NCBI GenBank assembly: GCA_021201335.1
Contig: JAJQFD010000042.1
Span: 496,001-560,000 of the forward strand
Direction of reading: 5' to 3'
From: Bacteroides sp.
GTDB taxonomy: Bacteria > Bacteroidota > Bacteroidia > Bacteroidales > Bacteroidaceae
DNA: 64,000 bases
The translations under genes were made by a program, and so were the position numbers. Shown piece by piece: positions 39,792 to 48,248 of the stretch. The notes under the pieces are model-generated. The model did no database searches and was not told the origin of the DNA. It saw nothing but the letters and a program-made list of their open reading frames with translations. The first letter of the stretch is position 1. Every line of letters starts with the position of its first letter.

Positions 39792-40037
39792 ATGACCAAC
39801 GAAGAAATTATTGAAGAAATAAGATTCACACTCGCGGAAGAATTTGAAGTTGATGTAGAACTGATTCAACCAGATGCGCTCTTAATGCAAACACTGGATC
39901 TGGACAGTCTCGACCTCGTGGATATGGTTGTTCTGATTGAAAAGAACTACGGTTTCAATGTTACCGGACAGGATTTTGAGAAGATCAAAACCTTTCAGGA
40001 CTTCTACGATCTGGTGATTGAGAGAAAACAGATGTAA
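39792..40037 (+). CDS. Acyl carrier protein (first of two)
   Basis: An 81-residue acidic protein with the phosphopantetheine site DLDSLDLVDM (Ser about 37) and the four-helix ACP pattern. It carries the growing chain between KS, dehydratase and transferase. It lies 33 bases after the KS and is followed by a 20-bp palindrome before the acyltransferase. Confidence 0.93.
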   Translation: MTNEEIIEEIRFTLAEEFEVDVELIQPDALLMQTLDLDSLDLVDMVVLIEKNYGFNVTGQDFEKIKTFQDFYDLVIERKQM

Positions 40038-40040
40038 GTT

Positions 40041-40060
40041 TTTGAGTTTATAAACTCAAA
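40041..40060. repeat. Perfect 20-bp palindrome between ACP and acyltransferase genes
   Basis: TTTGAGTTTA followed immediately by its exact reverse complement, with no spacer, 3 bases after the ACP stop and 4 bases before the next ATG. It could be an operator or an RNA-processing/stability hairpin that sets ACP level relative to downstream genes. It has no T tail, so it is not a standard terminator. Confidence 0.6.
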
Positions 40061-40064
40061 TCAT

Positions 40065-40946
40065 ATGTGGCAAGGTAAAACCCGTGGAGGGGCATTTGGC
40101 TATTGGTTTTTTATCTGTCTAATCAGATATCTGGGTATAAGGGCGGCCTACGGTTTTTTATGTCTGGTTGTACCTTACTTTATTCCCTTTGCTCCCAAAG
40201 CTACTTCTGCCATCTGGTTTTACGCCCGTAAGATTTTAAAACACAACCGCCTGCAATCTGTTGGTATGCTATTTCGGAATTACTATCGCCTGGGACAAAC
40301 ATTGATTGATAAAGTTGCCATTGGCAATGGTATGATTGGAAAGTATAAATTCAAATTCGATAATTACCAGGAATTTTTGGATATACTGAATGGAAATCAA
40401 GGAGTAATTATGATAGGCGCTCACGTGGGAAACTGGGAAACCGGTGCGCCCTTTTTCAAGGACTACGGCAAGAAAATAAATATCGTAATGTATGATGCCG
40501 AACACCGGAAGATCAAAGAAATGCTGGAGAAAAACGGAAAGTCGGGTGCTTACAAGTTTATTCTGGTGAATGAGGACGAACTGACGCATGTTTTTAAAAT
40601 AACAGAAGCATTGAACAACCACGAATATGTTTGCTTCCAGGGCGACAGATTCCTCAATGCTGATAAATTACTGACTTGCGAGTTTATGGGTAGGAAAGCC
40701 GAATTTCCTGCTGGTCCTTTTTTATTGGCTGCAAGGCTGCAAGTTCCTGTGGTTTTTTATTTTTCCATGCGGGAGCCAAACCGAACCTATCATTTTCATT
40801 TCCTCATTGCCAACGAAATTGTCCGAAGCAAAGAACGAAAGCCTGAACAACTATTGCTGGAGCAATATGCAAAAGCACTGGAAAATATAGTAAAACAATA
40901 TCCCGAACAATGGTTTAACTACTATCAGTTCTGGAATGAAGCCTAA
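40065..40946 (+). CDS. LpxL/HtrB-like acyltransferase of the aryl polyene cluster
   Basis: A 293-residue membrane-associated protein of the lysophospholipid/lipid A acyltransferase superfamily with IGAHVGNWETGAP (HxxxxE) and CFQGDRFL. Hydrophobic residues about 15-50 form the anchor. In aryl polyene clusters, such enzymes are thought to move the polyene from ACP onto a lipid. It overlaps the methyltransferase gene by 11 bases. The housekeeping paralogue at 8647 is on another operon, so this copy is dedicated to the pathway. Confidence 0.85.
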   Translation: MWQGKTRGGAFGYWFFICLIRYLGIRAAYGFLCLVVPYFIPFAPKATSAIWFYARKILKHNRLQSVGMLFRNYYRLGQTLIDKVAIGNGMIGKYKFKFDNYQEFLDILNGNQGVIMIGAHVGNWETGAPFFKDYGKKINIVMYDAEHRKIKEMLEKNGKSGAYKFILVNEDELTHVFKITEALNNHEYVCFQGDRFLNADKLLTCEFMGRKAEFPAGPFLLAARLQVPVVFYFSMREPNRTYHFHFLIANEIVRSKERKPEQLLLEQYAKALENIVKQYPEQWFNYYQFWNEA

Positions 40947-42045
40947 GAAAAAAAGAATGAAACTACCATCATCCCTACAAGAGAAATACTCGAAAGAGCA
41001 ACATACTGCCCTGCAAGCCCAACGATTGGCGCAGGAAATAGCCTTCGGTCCCGTGGTTTTCCAGGTATCCCGGCTTATGCTGAAATTCGGAATATTGGAA
41101 CTACTGGCCGAAAACCGGGAAGGCCTTACACACGATGAAATCTCCCAAAAGGCCGGACTTACGCGCTATGCCACACAAGTCTTATTGGAATCATCCCTGA
41201 CAATCGGTACCATTCTGGTGAAAGAAGATCGCTTTTTATTGGCAAAAGCAGGTTGGTTCCTGCTAAACGATCCGATGGTTCGGGTAAATATGGATTTCAA
41301 TAACGATGTGAATTACCTGGGACTTTTCCTTTTAGAAGAAACCTTACTCAGCGGAAAACCCGAAGGTTTGAAAGTATTCGGTGAGTGGCCCACCATTTAC
41401 GAAGGGCTTTCCAGTCTGCCGGAAGAGGTTCAGAAAAGCTGGTTTGGCTTTGATCATTACTACTCCGACTGTTCCTTTGATGAAGCCTTAGCCATTGTTT
41501 TCGCTAAGCATCCCCGTAAATTACTGGATGTAGGGGGAAATACCGGAAGGTGGGCGCTTAAATGCGTGGATTACAATCCGGATGTAGAAGTAACCATCAT
41601 GGACTTACCTCAGCAACTGGAATTAATGAAGGAACAAACGGCAGGACTCCCAGGTGCCGACCGGATACACGGATATGGAGCCGATCTGCTGGATAAAAAC
41701 GTTTCCTTCCCTACAGACTTTGATGTCATCTGGATGAGCCAGTTCCTGGATTGTTTCTCCGAGGAACAGGTAACCAGCATCTTGACACGAGCCGCACAAT
41801 CAATGACAGAAAACAACCGGCTCTATATTATGGAAACCTTCTGGGATCGGCAGAAATTTGAAACAGCCGCCTACTGCCTTACGCAGATCAGTATTTACTT
41901 CACGGCCCTCGCCAATGGTAACAGTAAAATGTATCATTCGGATGATATGATCCGTTGTGTAAAAACCGCCGGACTCGAGGTGGAATACATTTATGACGGA
42001 TTGGGAATGGGCCATAGCATCATGCAATGTAAAAGAAAAAACTAA
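40936..42045 (+). CDS. SAM-dependent methyltransferase (O-methyltransferase type with dimerisation domain)
   Basis: A 369-residue class I methyltransferase with an N-terminal winged-helix part (LMLKFGILELLAENREGLTHDEIS) and a SAM site LLDVGGNTGRW followed by VTIMDLPQQ. It probably methylates the aryl ring or hydroxyl of the coumarate-derived head group, as methylated heads are known for aryl polyenes and flexirubins. C- versus O-methylation is undecided. It overlaps the acyltransferase by 11 bases and precedes the dehydratase by 6. Confidence 0.85.
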   Translation: MKPKKKRMKLPSSLQEKYSKEQHTALQAQRLAQEIAFGPVVFQVSRLMLKFGILELLAENREGLTHDEISQKAGLTRYATQVLLESSLTIGTILVKEDRFLLAKAGWFLLNDPMVRVNMDFNNDVNYLGLFLLEETLLSGKPEGLKVFGEWPTIYEGLSSLPEEVQKSWFGFDHYYSDCSFDEALAIVFAKHPRKLLDVGGNTGRWALKCVDYNPDVEVTIMDLPQQLELMKEQTAGLPGADRIHGYGADLLDKNVSFPTDFDVIWMSQFLDCFSEEQVTSILTRAAQSMTENNRLYIMETFWDRQKFETAAYCLTQISIYFTALANGNSKMYHSDDMIRCVKTAGLEVEYIYDGLGMGHSIMQCKRKN

Positions 42046-42051
42046 CCAGAT

Positions 42052-42483
42052 ATGAAAGAAGCAATTTTTAAAGGAAAAGAAATATACAAGCTTATCCCAC
42101 AACGACCCCCTATTGTGATGGTTGATAAGTTTTATGGAATCGAAGGCAACCAGTCATTCTCGGGCTTAACCCTAGCAGCAGATAACATTTTCTGCCAGGA
42201 AGGAGTATTCCAGGAACCAGGTATTATTGAGCATATTGCACAATCGGCTGCGGCACGAATCGGCTATATATACCACCAACAAGACGAACCTGTACCTCTG
42301 GGGTTTATCGGCTCTGTCGACAAATTAAAAATTCATGTGCTGCCCGAGGTAGGTAATGAACTTTCCACCGTAATAACCGTGGTACAAGAACTTTTCGATA
42401 TTACCCTTATCTCTGCCCAGACAACGATGGGCGATACAGTGGTGGCCGAGTGTAAAATGAAGATATTTTTGAAGAAAGAATGA
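42052..42483 (+). CDS. Hotdog-fold 3-hydroxyacyl-ACP dehydratase-like protein lacking the usual His
   Basis: A 143-residue FabZ-like hotdog protein: LIPQRPPIVMVDKFYG corresponds to the family's N-terminal PHRxPFLLVD, and FQEPGIIEHIAQSAAA to the region after GHFPG. The Glu in GIIEH is kept, but the catalytic His of GHFP is absent here. The cluster's second hotdog protein (53373) shows the opposite pattern. It should dehydrate beta-hydroxyacyl-ACP to build conjugated double bonds. It overlaps the thioesterase gene by four bases (ATGA). Confidence 0.82.
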   Translation: MKEAIFKGKEIYKLIPQRPPIVMVDKFYGIEGNQSFSGLTLAADNIFCQEGVFQEPGIIEHIAQSAAARIGYIYHQQDEPVPLGFIGSVDKLKIHVLPEVGNELSTVITVVQELFDITLISAQTTMGDTVVAECKMKIFLKKE

Positions 42484-42929
42484 GAAGAAAGAAAATACAA
42501 GAGAAACCGGCCGCATTAACCGATCGTACTACCATCCGCGTTCGTTTCAGTGAAGTTGACTCGATGCAGGTAGTGTGGCACGGAGAATATATCAAATACT
42601 TTGAAGACGGAAGAGTCTCTTTCGGAAACCGTTATAACATCAATTATATGGATGTACATAGTCAAGGCTATGTAATACCGATCGTAGACCTTACCTGTCA
42701 GTTCAAGCAATCGCTCCGGTTTGATGAGGAAGCTATCATCGAAACCCGTTATATTAATACACTGGCTGCGAAAATCATCTTCGAATATACCGTTTACCGT
42801 GCTTCCGATATGTCGGTAGCTGCCACCGGAACAACCATGCAAGTGTTTGTAAATGAAACTACCAACGAACTGGAATTAACCAATCCTGAATTTTATCTGG
42901 AATGGAAAAAGAAATGGAACATCGGGTAA
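42480..42929 (+). CDS. 4HBT/YbgC-type acyl thioesterase
   Basis: A 149-residue hotdog thioesterase with TIRVRFSEVDSMQVVWHGEYIKYFEDGRVSFG, the FxxxDxxxxVxHxxYxxxxE signature of the 4-hydroxybenzoyl-CoA thioesterase family, with the nucleophilic Asp visible. It may release stalled or finished chains from ACP, or edit the starter. It shares a four-base overlap with the dehydratase and a 28-base overlap with the next KS gene. Confidence 0.87.
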   Translation: MRRKKIQEKPAALTDRTTIRVRFSEVDSMQVVWHGEYIKYFEDGRVSFGNRYNINYMDVHSQGYVIPIVDLTCQFKQSLRFDEEAIIETRYINTLAAKIIFEYTVYRASDMSVAATGTTMQVFVNETTNELELTNPEFYLEWKKKWNIG

Positions 42930-44653
42930 ACGTATATCTGGGAGAAGACAACATTATCAGTTCCCTGGGCTTCACTACTCAGGAGAATCTGGAAGCTATC
43001 CAAAACTACCGGACGGGAATTGTGCATCATACCTCATCCGATATTGCTGATACACCGATTCAGGCTGCTCTCATCGATCCTATAAAATTAGGCGAACAGG
43101 TAAAACAATACCAACTGGAAGAATACACAAAGATTGAACAATTATTTATTCTTTCTATTCAACAGGTTCTGGAAGAATCCAAAACTCTTATTACTGATCC
43201 CACTTGTTGCCTGCTTTTTTCCACAACGAAAGGTAACATCGGTTTATTAAGTCACAAGCCAAATGCTTCTTGCGAAGAAGTCTCTCTCTGGAAGATGGCA
43301 GAAAAAGTTGCCAACCATTTCGGGGTGAATGAGAATAATTACCGGATTATTTCCAATGCCTGTATCTCAGGAGTGTCCGCGCTGATTGTTGGTAAAAGAC
43401 TCATTGAATCCGGTCAATATCAAAAAGTGATCGTAAGCGGAGCAGATGCTTTATCACACTTCATCACCAGCGGATTTGCTTCTTTTAAATCTCTAAGCGA
43501 AGAAGTATGCCGTCCTTTTGATAAACAACGAGATGGATTAAACCTTGGAGAAGGTTGTGGTACGATACTATTAACAACCGATGGATCACCAGAAAGTATC
43601 ATCCTGGCAGGAGGAGCAATCAGCAATGATGCCAATCATATTTCCGGTCCTTCCCGCACAGGCGACGGACTTTATTACGCCATGCAGCAAGCCATTACCG
43701 ATGCACAAGCCAATCTAGAAGATATCGACTTTATCAATACGCACGGAACGGCCACAGTGTATAATGATGAAATGGAATCGAAGGCTATCCATCTAGCTGA
43801 CCTTCAAACCCGTCCGGTAAACAGCCTGAAATCTTATTTTGGGCATACCCTAGGTGCTTCAGGGGTTATTGAAACAATTATTTGTGCGCATCAATTAAGG
43901 AAAAACATCCTGTACGGCACCTATAACTTTAAAGAATCTGGTTTACCCATGCCTATCCGTGTTTCATCCACTCACCAGGAGAAGTTACTGCAAGCCTGTG
44001 TTAAAACAGCTTCCGGCTTTGGTGGATGTAATGCAGCTATTTTGTTAAGCCAACCCTCTCTTCTTTCTTCTGCTTTTCATATTTCCCAGGAAGAAGCAAG
44101 GATAAATAATATCAGCACAGTATCCATCCATAAAAGTATGGTGAAAATAAACGAAGAAACAATCCTTGTCTCCGAGGAAAAATCGTTTGCGAATTTTATC
44201 CGGGAAGTATATAAAAGATCAGGCGAGAACCATATGAAGTTTTACAAAATGGACGATCTCTGCAAACTGGGATACATGGCTGCTTACTTCCTTTTGAAAG
44301 ATAAATCGTATATGCCTACTGAAACCGGGGTTATCCTTGCAAATGCTAATTCTTCCCTACATGCCGACTTAAAGCATCAAGCGTTAATTAACGAGGGAGG
44401 AGACGAAACCGCCAGTCCGTCTGTATTTGTTTACACACTTTCCAATGTCGTTGCCGGAGAAATCTGTATTCGTCATAAAATACAAGGAGAGAATACTTTT
44501 TTTATTCAGAAAGAATATAATTGGGAAGAACTGGAAGGGTATGCGTACCAAGCCATGAAAGCGCAAGCCATGAAACGATGTATCGTAGGTTGGTGTGATT
44601 TAGTTCATGAAGATTATCAGGCGGAATTTAAACTTCTGAGCCATTCTCATTGA
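42902..44653 (+). CDS. Beta-ketoacyl synthase fused to a second, Cys-less KS-like half domain
   Basis: 583 residues. Residues about 5-390 form a KS with Cys in ISNACISGVSA, His in INTHGTAT and His in SYFGHTLGASG, and a FGGCNAAI loop. Residues about 440-583 look like the N-terminal half of another KS (LCKLGYMAAYFLL, TGVILANANSSLHADLKHQ, SPSVFVYTLSNVVAGEICIRHKIQGENTFF) with no catalytic Cys, resembling a truncated chain-length factor. The ATG at 42902 is used; 42914 is equally possible. The fusion could supply both KS and partner in one chain. The last 26 bases overlap the opposing HTH gene. Confidence 0.82.
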   Translation: MEKEMEHRVNVYLGEDNIISSLGFTTQENLEAIQNYRTGIVHHTSSDIADTPIQAALIDPIKLGEQVKQYQLEEYTKIEQLFILSIQQVLEESKTLITDPTCCLLFSTTKGNIGLLSHKPNASCEEVSLWKMAEKVANHFGVNENNYRIISNACISGVSALIVGKRLIESGQYQKVIVSGADALSHFITSGFASFKSLSEEVCRPFDKQRDGLNLGEGCGTILLTTDGSPESIILAGGAISNDANHISGPSRTGDGLYYAMQQAITDAQANLEDIDFINTHGTATVYNDEMESKAIHLADLQTRPVNSLKSYFGHTLGASGVIETIICAHQLRKNILYGTYNFKESGLPMPIRVSSTHQEKLLQACVKTASGFGGCNAAILLSQPSLLSSAFHISQEEARINNISTVSIHKSMVKINEETILVSEEKSFANFIREVYKRSGENHMKFYKMDDLCKLGYMAAYFLLKDKSYMPTETGVILANANSSLHADLKHQALINEGGDETASPSVFVYTLSNVVAGEICIRHKIQGENTFFIQKEYNWEELEGYAYQAMKAQAMKRCIVGWCDLVHEDYQAEFKLLSHSH

Positions 44654-45035
44654 TATTCCGAAGCCGTTCTTCCAATTCACCGACTCTATAAGAGAGCTGC
44701 TCGTTTTTCTTCAATAACTTTTCATAAAGTTCCCGATAAATTTTATTCTTATAATAAAGTTCCGGGGTATCTTCGTTTATTACTGCTTGATTCGGGATAG
44801 AGGACAGATCACTTTTCTCCCGTTGCATATTACCATATCCGGTTAATAGCCAGTCGAGATTCAAGTCTTCACATTTTGAAAACAACTTATCGTAATCAAT
44901 GCTGTTGCGAGCTTTCCAATTTGAAAGTGTGGAGGGTTTTATTCCCAGAAAATGAGCCAATATAGCATCCGAAGCCAAATTCTTAGCTACTTTTACTCTT
45001 TCGAGGATTTCTTTTTTATCATTCGGTACTTTCAT
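44628..45035 (-). CDS. CI-repressor-type helix-turn-helix regulator
   Basis: 135 residues from the ATG at 45035 (an upstream TTG was set aside). The N-terminus is a phage CI-like HTH: LASDAILAHFLGIKPSTLSNWKARN with DYDKLFSKCEDLNLDWLLTG, followed by a short linker and a coiled-coil tail (KLLKKNEQLSYRVGELEERLRN). No protease or sensor domain is present. Its position, convergent with the first PKS block and just before the second, makes it a candidate regulator of the cluster. A -7 box at 45131-45138 and an inverted repeat at 45101-45123 lie upstream. Confidence 0.8.
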   Translation of the reverse strand: MKVPNDKKEILERVKVAKNLASDAILAHFLGIKPSTLSNWKARNSIDYDKLFSKCEDLNLDWLLTGYGNMQREKSDLSSIPNQAVINEDTPELYYKNKIYRELYEKLLKKNEQLSYRVGELEERLRNINENGSEV

Positions 45036-45061
45036 TGCAAAATTTATCTCCAAAAATTTGA

Positions 45062-45088
45062 TTGTTTACGAGGTGTGTATTATATTTG
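45062..45088 (+). promoter_or_regulatory. Plus-strand promoter facing into the HTH control region
   Basis: TTG at 45062 and TATATTTG at 45081-45088 form a well spaced -33/-7 pair on the plus strand. The next plus-strand gene is over 800 bases away, so the product would be an antisense or small RNA crossing the 45161-45547 gene. Confidence 0.5.
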
Positions 45089-45100
45089 TCAAATCGAAAA

Positions 45101-45123
45101 CAACCTATGCTTTTTATAGGTTG
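45101..45123. promoter_or_regulatory. 8-bp inverted repeat, candidate operator
   Basis: CAACCTAT (45101-45108) and ATAGGTTG (45116-45123) flank a 7-base spacer. GAAAAC repeats sit on both sides. It lies between two promoters that face each other, as expected for an operator of the adjacent HTH protein, but it could also fold as an RNA hairpin. Confidence 0.5.
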
Positions 45124-45130
45124 AAAACAA

Positions 45131-45138
45131 CAAATATA
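45131..45138 (-). promoter_or_regulatory. -7 promoter box for the HTH regulator
   Basis: TATATTTG on the minus strand, exact TAnnTTTG, giving a leader of roughly 90 bases before 45035 that contains the inverted repeat. Confidence 0.5.
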
Positions 45139-45160
45139 CAAATATTCTATAAAGAAGCAA

Positions 45161-45547
45161 TTATATGGAAGATAACAAAGACTTGATAAAACGAGTACTT
45201 TTCTGCCAAAAGGATTTCCACAGAGAATCCGGAACTGGCTCTTCTTCTGTAAGCATCCCACAGAAACGAGCACCCGAAACTTTAGATACAACATGATAAG
45301 ATCCGGATCGGAGAACGATACGAAAAAAACTCTTATCTCCTTCATCGATATAAACAATCTCAGAAATGGCTACCTTATCTTGCGGTACATAGCCCTTCAC
45401 ACCCGAAAGAATACACAGGTCCAAATCTGAAAAAATAATCTCTTTATCAGTGATTTCAATTTGATGCAAGGTAATAAAGGGCTGCAATTTGATTCTGATT
45501 TCTGCTAATGATAAAGAAGGCAAAGTCTCTAATTCTTGTTTAGTCAT
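45161..45547 (-). CDS. Hypothetical protein upstream of the HTH regulator
   Basis: 128 residues from the ATG at 45547 (a GTG two codons earlier was set aside). Features: LETLPSLSLAEIRIKLQPF, then a beta-rich stretch (IEITDKEIIFSDLDLCILSGVKGYVPQDKVAISEIVYIDEGDKSFFRIVL) and a basic hydrophobic end. No signal peptide or membrane helix. I do not recognise the family. It is on the same strand as the HTH gene, which has its own promoter 23 bases after this stop, so the two may be regulated separately. Confidence 0.6.
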   Translation of the reverse strand: MTKQELETLPSLSLAEIRIKLQPFITLHQIEITDKEIIFSDLDLCILSGVKGYVPQDKVAISEIVYIDEGDKSFFRIVLRSGSYHVVSKVSGARFCGMLTEEEPVPDSLWKSFWQKSTRFIKSLLSSI

Positions 45548-45553
45548 GTTCAC

Positions 45554-45912
45554 TATTTTAAAACAATAAAGAAGGCGTGGTAATTAATTAAGCCTGGAAC
45601 AAGGAAACCGCCACAGTAACCTACCCATAGACTTAATAATCCCACGCCTGTCTTAGTATATGTAAAAAACATATAGACAAACTGACCTGAATTAATATTA
45701 TGGATGGGTTTTAAACAAAATTGGCGGTTTTTAGTTCCCCAGACAATTAATTCTGCACAAAATAAAAAACAGTCCTGCTTAACTCTTTAGCAGACTTGTT
45801 GGAAGCAAAGTTAGAAAAAAGTTCTATATATTTGTCTTACATTTAGGTAAATCCGACATAATGGAACTTTATTTGTATATTTTCAAATACCAAACAGAAA
45901 CAAACCATCAAA
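45554..45912. other. Intergenic region with a long hairpin, a palindrome and the block 2 promoter
   Basis: AGGCGTGG (45573-45580) pairs with CCACGCCT (45642-45649), and AT-rich inner arms extend the stem, giving a possible structured RNA of about 77 bases on either strand. TATATGT/ACATATA (45657-45675) is a second palindrome. TATATTTG at 45827-45834 is an exact -7 box about 78 bases before the ACP gene at 45913. Confidence 0.5.
45827..45834 (+). promoter_or_regulatory. -7 promoter box for the second PKS block
   Basis: TATATTTG, exact TAnnTTTG, upstream of the ACP at 45913. Block 2 therefore has its own promoter and need not depend on 36981. Confidence 0.5.
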
Positions 45913-46167
45913 ATGGAAGAATTAGTTGAGAAATTAAAAAGAGAGTTGATTGAGGAACTTAACTTAGAAGAAATTACCCCGGAAGATATTGATCCTGAAG
46001 CACCTTTATTTGGAGAAGAAGGTCTGGGTCTGGATTCTATTGACGCCCTGGAAATCATTCTTATTCTGGAACGTAATTATGGTATCAAAATAGCTAACCC
46101 AAGTCAAGGGAAAGAAATTTTCTATTCTATACGAACCCTTGCTGATTATATCACTGCTAATCAATAA
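45913..46167 (+). CDS. Acyl carrier protein (second)
   Basis: An 84-residue ACP with GLGLDSIDALEIILILE (phosphopantetheinyl Ser about 41). Its acidic N-terminus and FGEEGLGLDSID motif are of the type seen in PKS and aryl polyene ACPs rather than fatty-acid ACP. It is 3 bases before the KS and begins block 2. Two ACPs suggest separate carriers for starter and elongation. Confidence 0.93.
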   Translation: MEELVEKLKRELIEELNLEEITPEDIDPEAPLFGEEGLGLDSIDALEIILILERNYGIKIANPSQGKEIFYSIRTLADYITANQ

Positions 46168-46170
46168 TAA

Positions 46171-47370
46171 ATGCGAGTATTCGTAACCGGATTAGGTGTT
46201 ATCTCCGGAATAGGAACGAATGTAAAAGAGAATCTAAAAGCTCTTTCGGAAGGTATCCATGGCATAGACAAAGTAACTCTTTTCCATACTAACCTTGATG
46301 TTCCGGTTTCAGAAGTGAAACTCTCCAATTCCGAACTTAAAAGAATATTATATTTGAAACCGGAAAAAATCCATTCGCGAACTGCACTCTTGGGAATGAT
46401 GGCAGCAAAAGAGGCGATTGAAGATGCTAAACTTAATATAGAACGTACTGGAATAGGTTTTATTTCCTCAACTTCTGTCGGAGGAATGGATTTAAGTGAA
46501 AACTTTTTCACAACTTTCCGGGAGGGTCATAGCAAAGGTAGATTACAAAACATTATCCATCATGATTGTGCCGACAGTACTGAACAAATTGCCCAATATA
46601 TAGGACATATTGGTTTTATGACCACCATCAGCACTGCCTGTTCCTCGGCTGCTAATGCCATTATGTTAGGGAGCCGACTTATAAAAAGTGGCTATCTGGA
46701 TACAGCTATTGTAGGTGGAACAGATGCACTCTGCCGTTTCACACTGAATGGCTTTAATTCCCTGATGATTCTGGATAAAGAGCATTGTCGTCCGTTTGAT
46801 AAAACTCGGGCAGGCCTCAATCTGGGGGAAGGTGCCGGATATGTGGTCCTGCAATCTGAAGAAACAATTTCGCGAAAACCATATTGTGAAGTGACTGGAT
46901 ATGCAAACGTTAACGAGGCTTATCACCAAACAGGAAGTTCGCCGGAAGGAGAGGGTCCTTATAAATCAATGACGGAAGCCCTTAGAATGAGTGGAATATC
47001 TCCTCGGGAAATTGGCTATATCAATGTGCATGGTACAGGAACTCCGAACAATGATCTTTCTGAAGGCAAAGCTCTGTTGAGGCTCTTTTCAAAAGAAGGT
47101 GATGTACCTCCATTCAGTTCTGTGAAGGCATTCATCGGACATACATTAGGTGCATCGGAAGGAATTGAAGCCGTGTATTCTGTTCTCTCGATTGAAAAAG
47201 GCAGTATGTATCCTAATCTTAATTTCAGTACATCCATTGATGAAACTGATCTCTCACCGATTACTTCATTTCACCAGGGATTGGACATCAAACATGTATT
47301 ATCCAATTCGTTTGGGTTTGGCGGAAGTAATTCTTCCCTGGTATTCTCAAAAGTGGAGGATCGATTATGA
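46171..47370 (+). CDS. Beta-ketoacyl synthase (block 2)
   Basis: A 399-residue KS with complete residues: Cys in ISTACSSAANA, His in INVHGTGTPN, His in AFIGHTLGASEG, and the NSFGFGGSNSS loop. Its stop overlaps the ATG of the KS-like partner by three bases (ATGA), the arrangement of KS and chain-length-factor pairs. The two probably form a heterodimer that sets polyene length. Confidence 0.93.
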   Translation: MRVFVTGLGVISGIGTNVKENLKALSEGIHGIDKVTLFHTNLDVPVSEVKLSNSELKRILYLKPEKIHSRTALLGMMAAKEAIEDAKLNIERTGIGFISSTSVGGMDLSENFFTTFREGHSKGRLQNIIHHDCADSTEQIAQYIGHIGFMTTISTACSSAANAIMLGSRLIKSGYLDTAIVGGTDALCRFTLNGFNSLMILDKEHCRPFDKTRAGLNLGEGAGYVVLQSEETISRKPYCEVTGYANVNEAYHQTGSSPEGEGPYKSMTEALRMSGISPREIGYINVHGTGTPNNDLSEGKALLRLFSKEGDVPPFSSVKAFIGHTLGASEGIEAVYSVLSIEKGSMYPNLNFSTSIDETDLSPITSFHQGLDIKHVLSNSFGFGGSNSSLVFSKVEDRL

Positions 47371-48248
47371 TATTACCCGCTTATATAAATCGCATGGCTT
47401 CTATTCATCCGGACGGGCTAGATGAGAATCAGCAGTATCTGAAAGCGGTAGAGCCTGACTACAAAGAAATAATCCAAAACCCATCCCTCCGACGTCGAAT
47501 GAGTCGAATCATAAAGATGGGCGTGGCCTGTGGATTAGAATGTATTGGCAATATGCCTAAAGAGGAAATCCATTCAATTATAACCGCCACCGGATTGGGA
47601 TGTCTAGCCGACACAGAGAAATTCATGAATAACATACTGGATAATAAAGAGCATCTTCTTAATCCAACAGCTTTCATCCAATCAACTTTCAATACGGTAG
47701 GTGCACAAATCGCTTTACTCTGCCAGAACCAGGCATACAATATGACGTACGTTCATCGGGGTTTTAGCTTTGAGTCTGCTTTACTGGATGGGTTATTAAG
47801 ACTGCAGGAAGGAAATCAAAATGTATTGGTTGGAGCGTTTGATGAAGTCACAGAAACATCCCATATTATTCAACACCGAATGGGATTACTTAAGCACAAC
47901 AATGCAGGAGAAGGAGCACAATTCTTTTTAATCAGCAAAGAAAAGAAAGAAGATTCATTGGTCCGTATTTCTGTTCCATTTACTTTTACAATCAATCCCC
48001 GATCAGATAAAGATGCACACATCACTGAGAAAATAAAAGAATACTTGGACCTAAATAAAATAGACTCAGAAAAGGTTTACTTGTACAAAGATTATAAAGA
48101 TGATTGTGGAGAATACCCTACTTCTTCCGCTTATGGTGTTTTTACAGCTACTAAGATGTTATCGGATGAACCGGACAATGCCCATCATATACTTGTCATT
48201 AGCAGGTATTCCAATAATTACTCTTTTATACTTTTAAGTAAACCATGA
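47367..48248 (+). CDS. Degenerate KS-like partner (chain-length-factor-like)
   Basis: A 293-residue protein with partial KS similarity: ITATGLGCLADTEKFM, LNPTAFIQSTFNTVGAQIALL and TYVHRGFSFESALLDGLL. The position of the active-site Cys and both His are not conserved, so it cannot condense on its own. It resembles the short Ketoacyl-synt_2 proteins of aryl polyene clusters. Overlaps tie it to the KS before (ATGA) and the deacetylase after (ATGA). Confidence 0.8.
   Translation: MILPAYINRMASIHPDGLDENQQYLKAVEPDYKEIIQNPSLRRRMSRIIKMGVACGLECIGNMPKEEIHSIITATGLGCLADTEKFMNNILDNKEHLLNPTAFIQSTFNTVGAQIALLCQNQAYNMTYVHRGFSFESALLDGLLRLQEGNQNVLVGAFDEVTETSHIIQHRMGLLKHNNAGEGAQFFLISKEKKEDSLVRISVPFTFTINPRSDKDAHITEKIKEYLDLNKIDSEKVYLYKDYKDDCGEYPTSSAYGVFTATKMLSDEPDNAHHILVISRYSNNYSFILLSKP

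Noticed and set aside
45164..45292. A 42-codon plus-strand frame (MEDNKDLIKR...) downstream of the plus promoter at 45081
   Set aside because: It lies wholly antisense to the better-supported 45161-45547 gene and shows no protein-like features.
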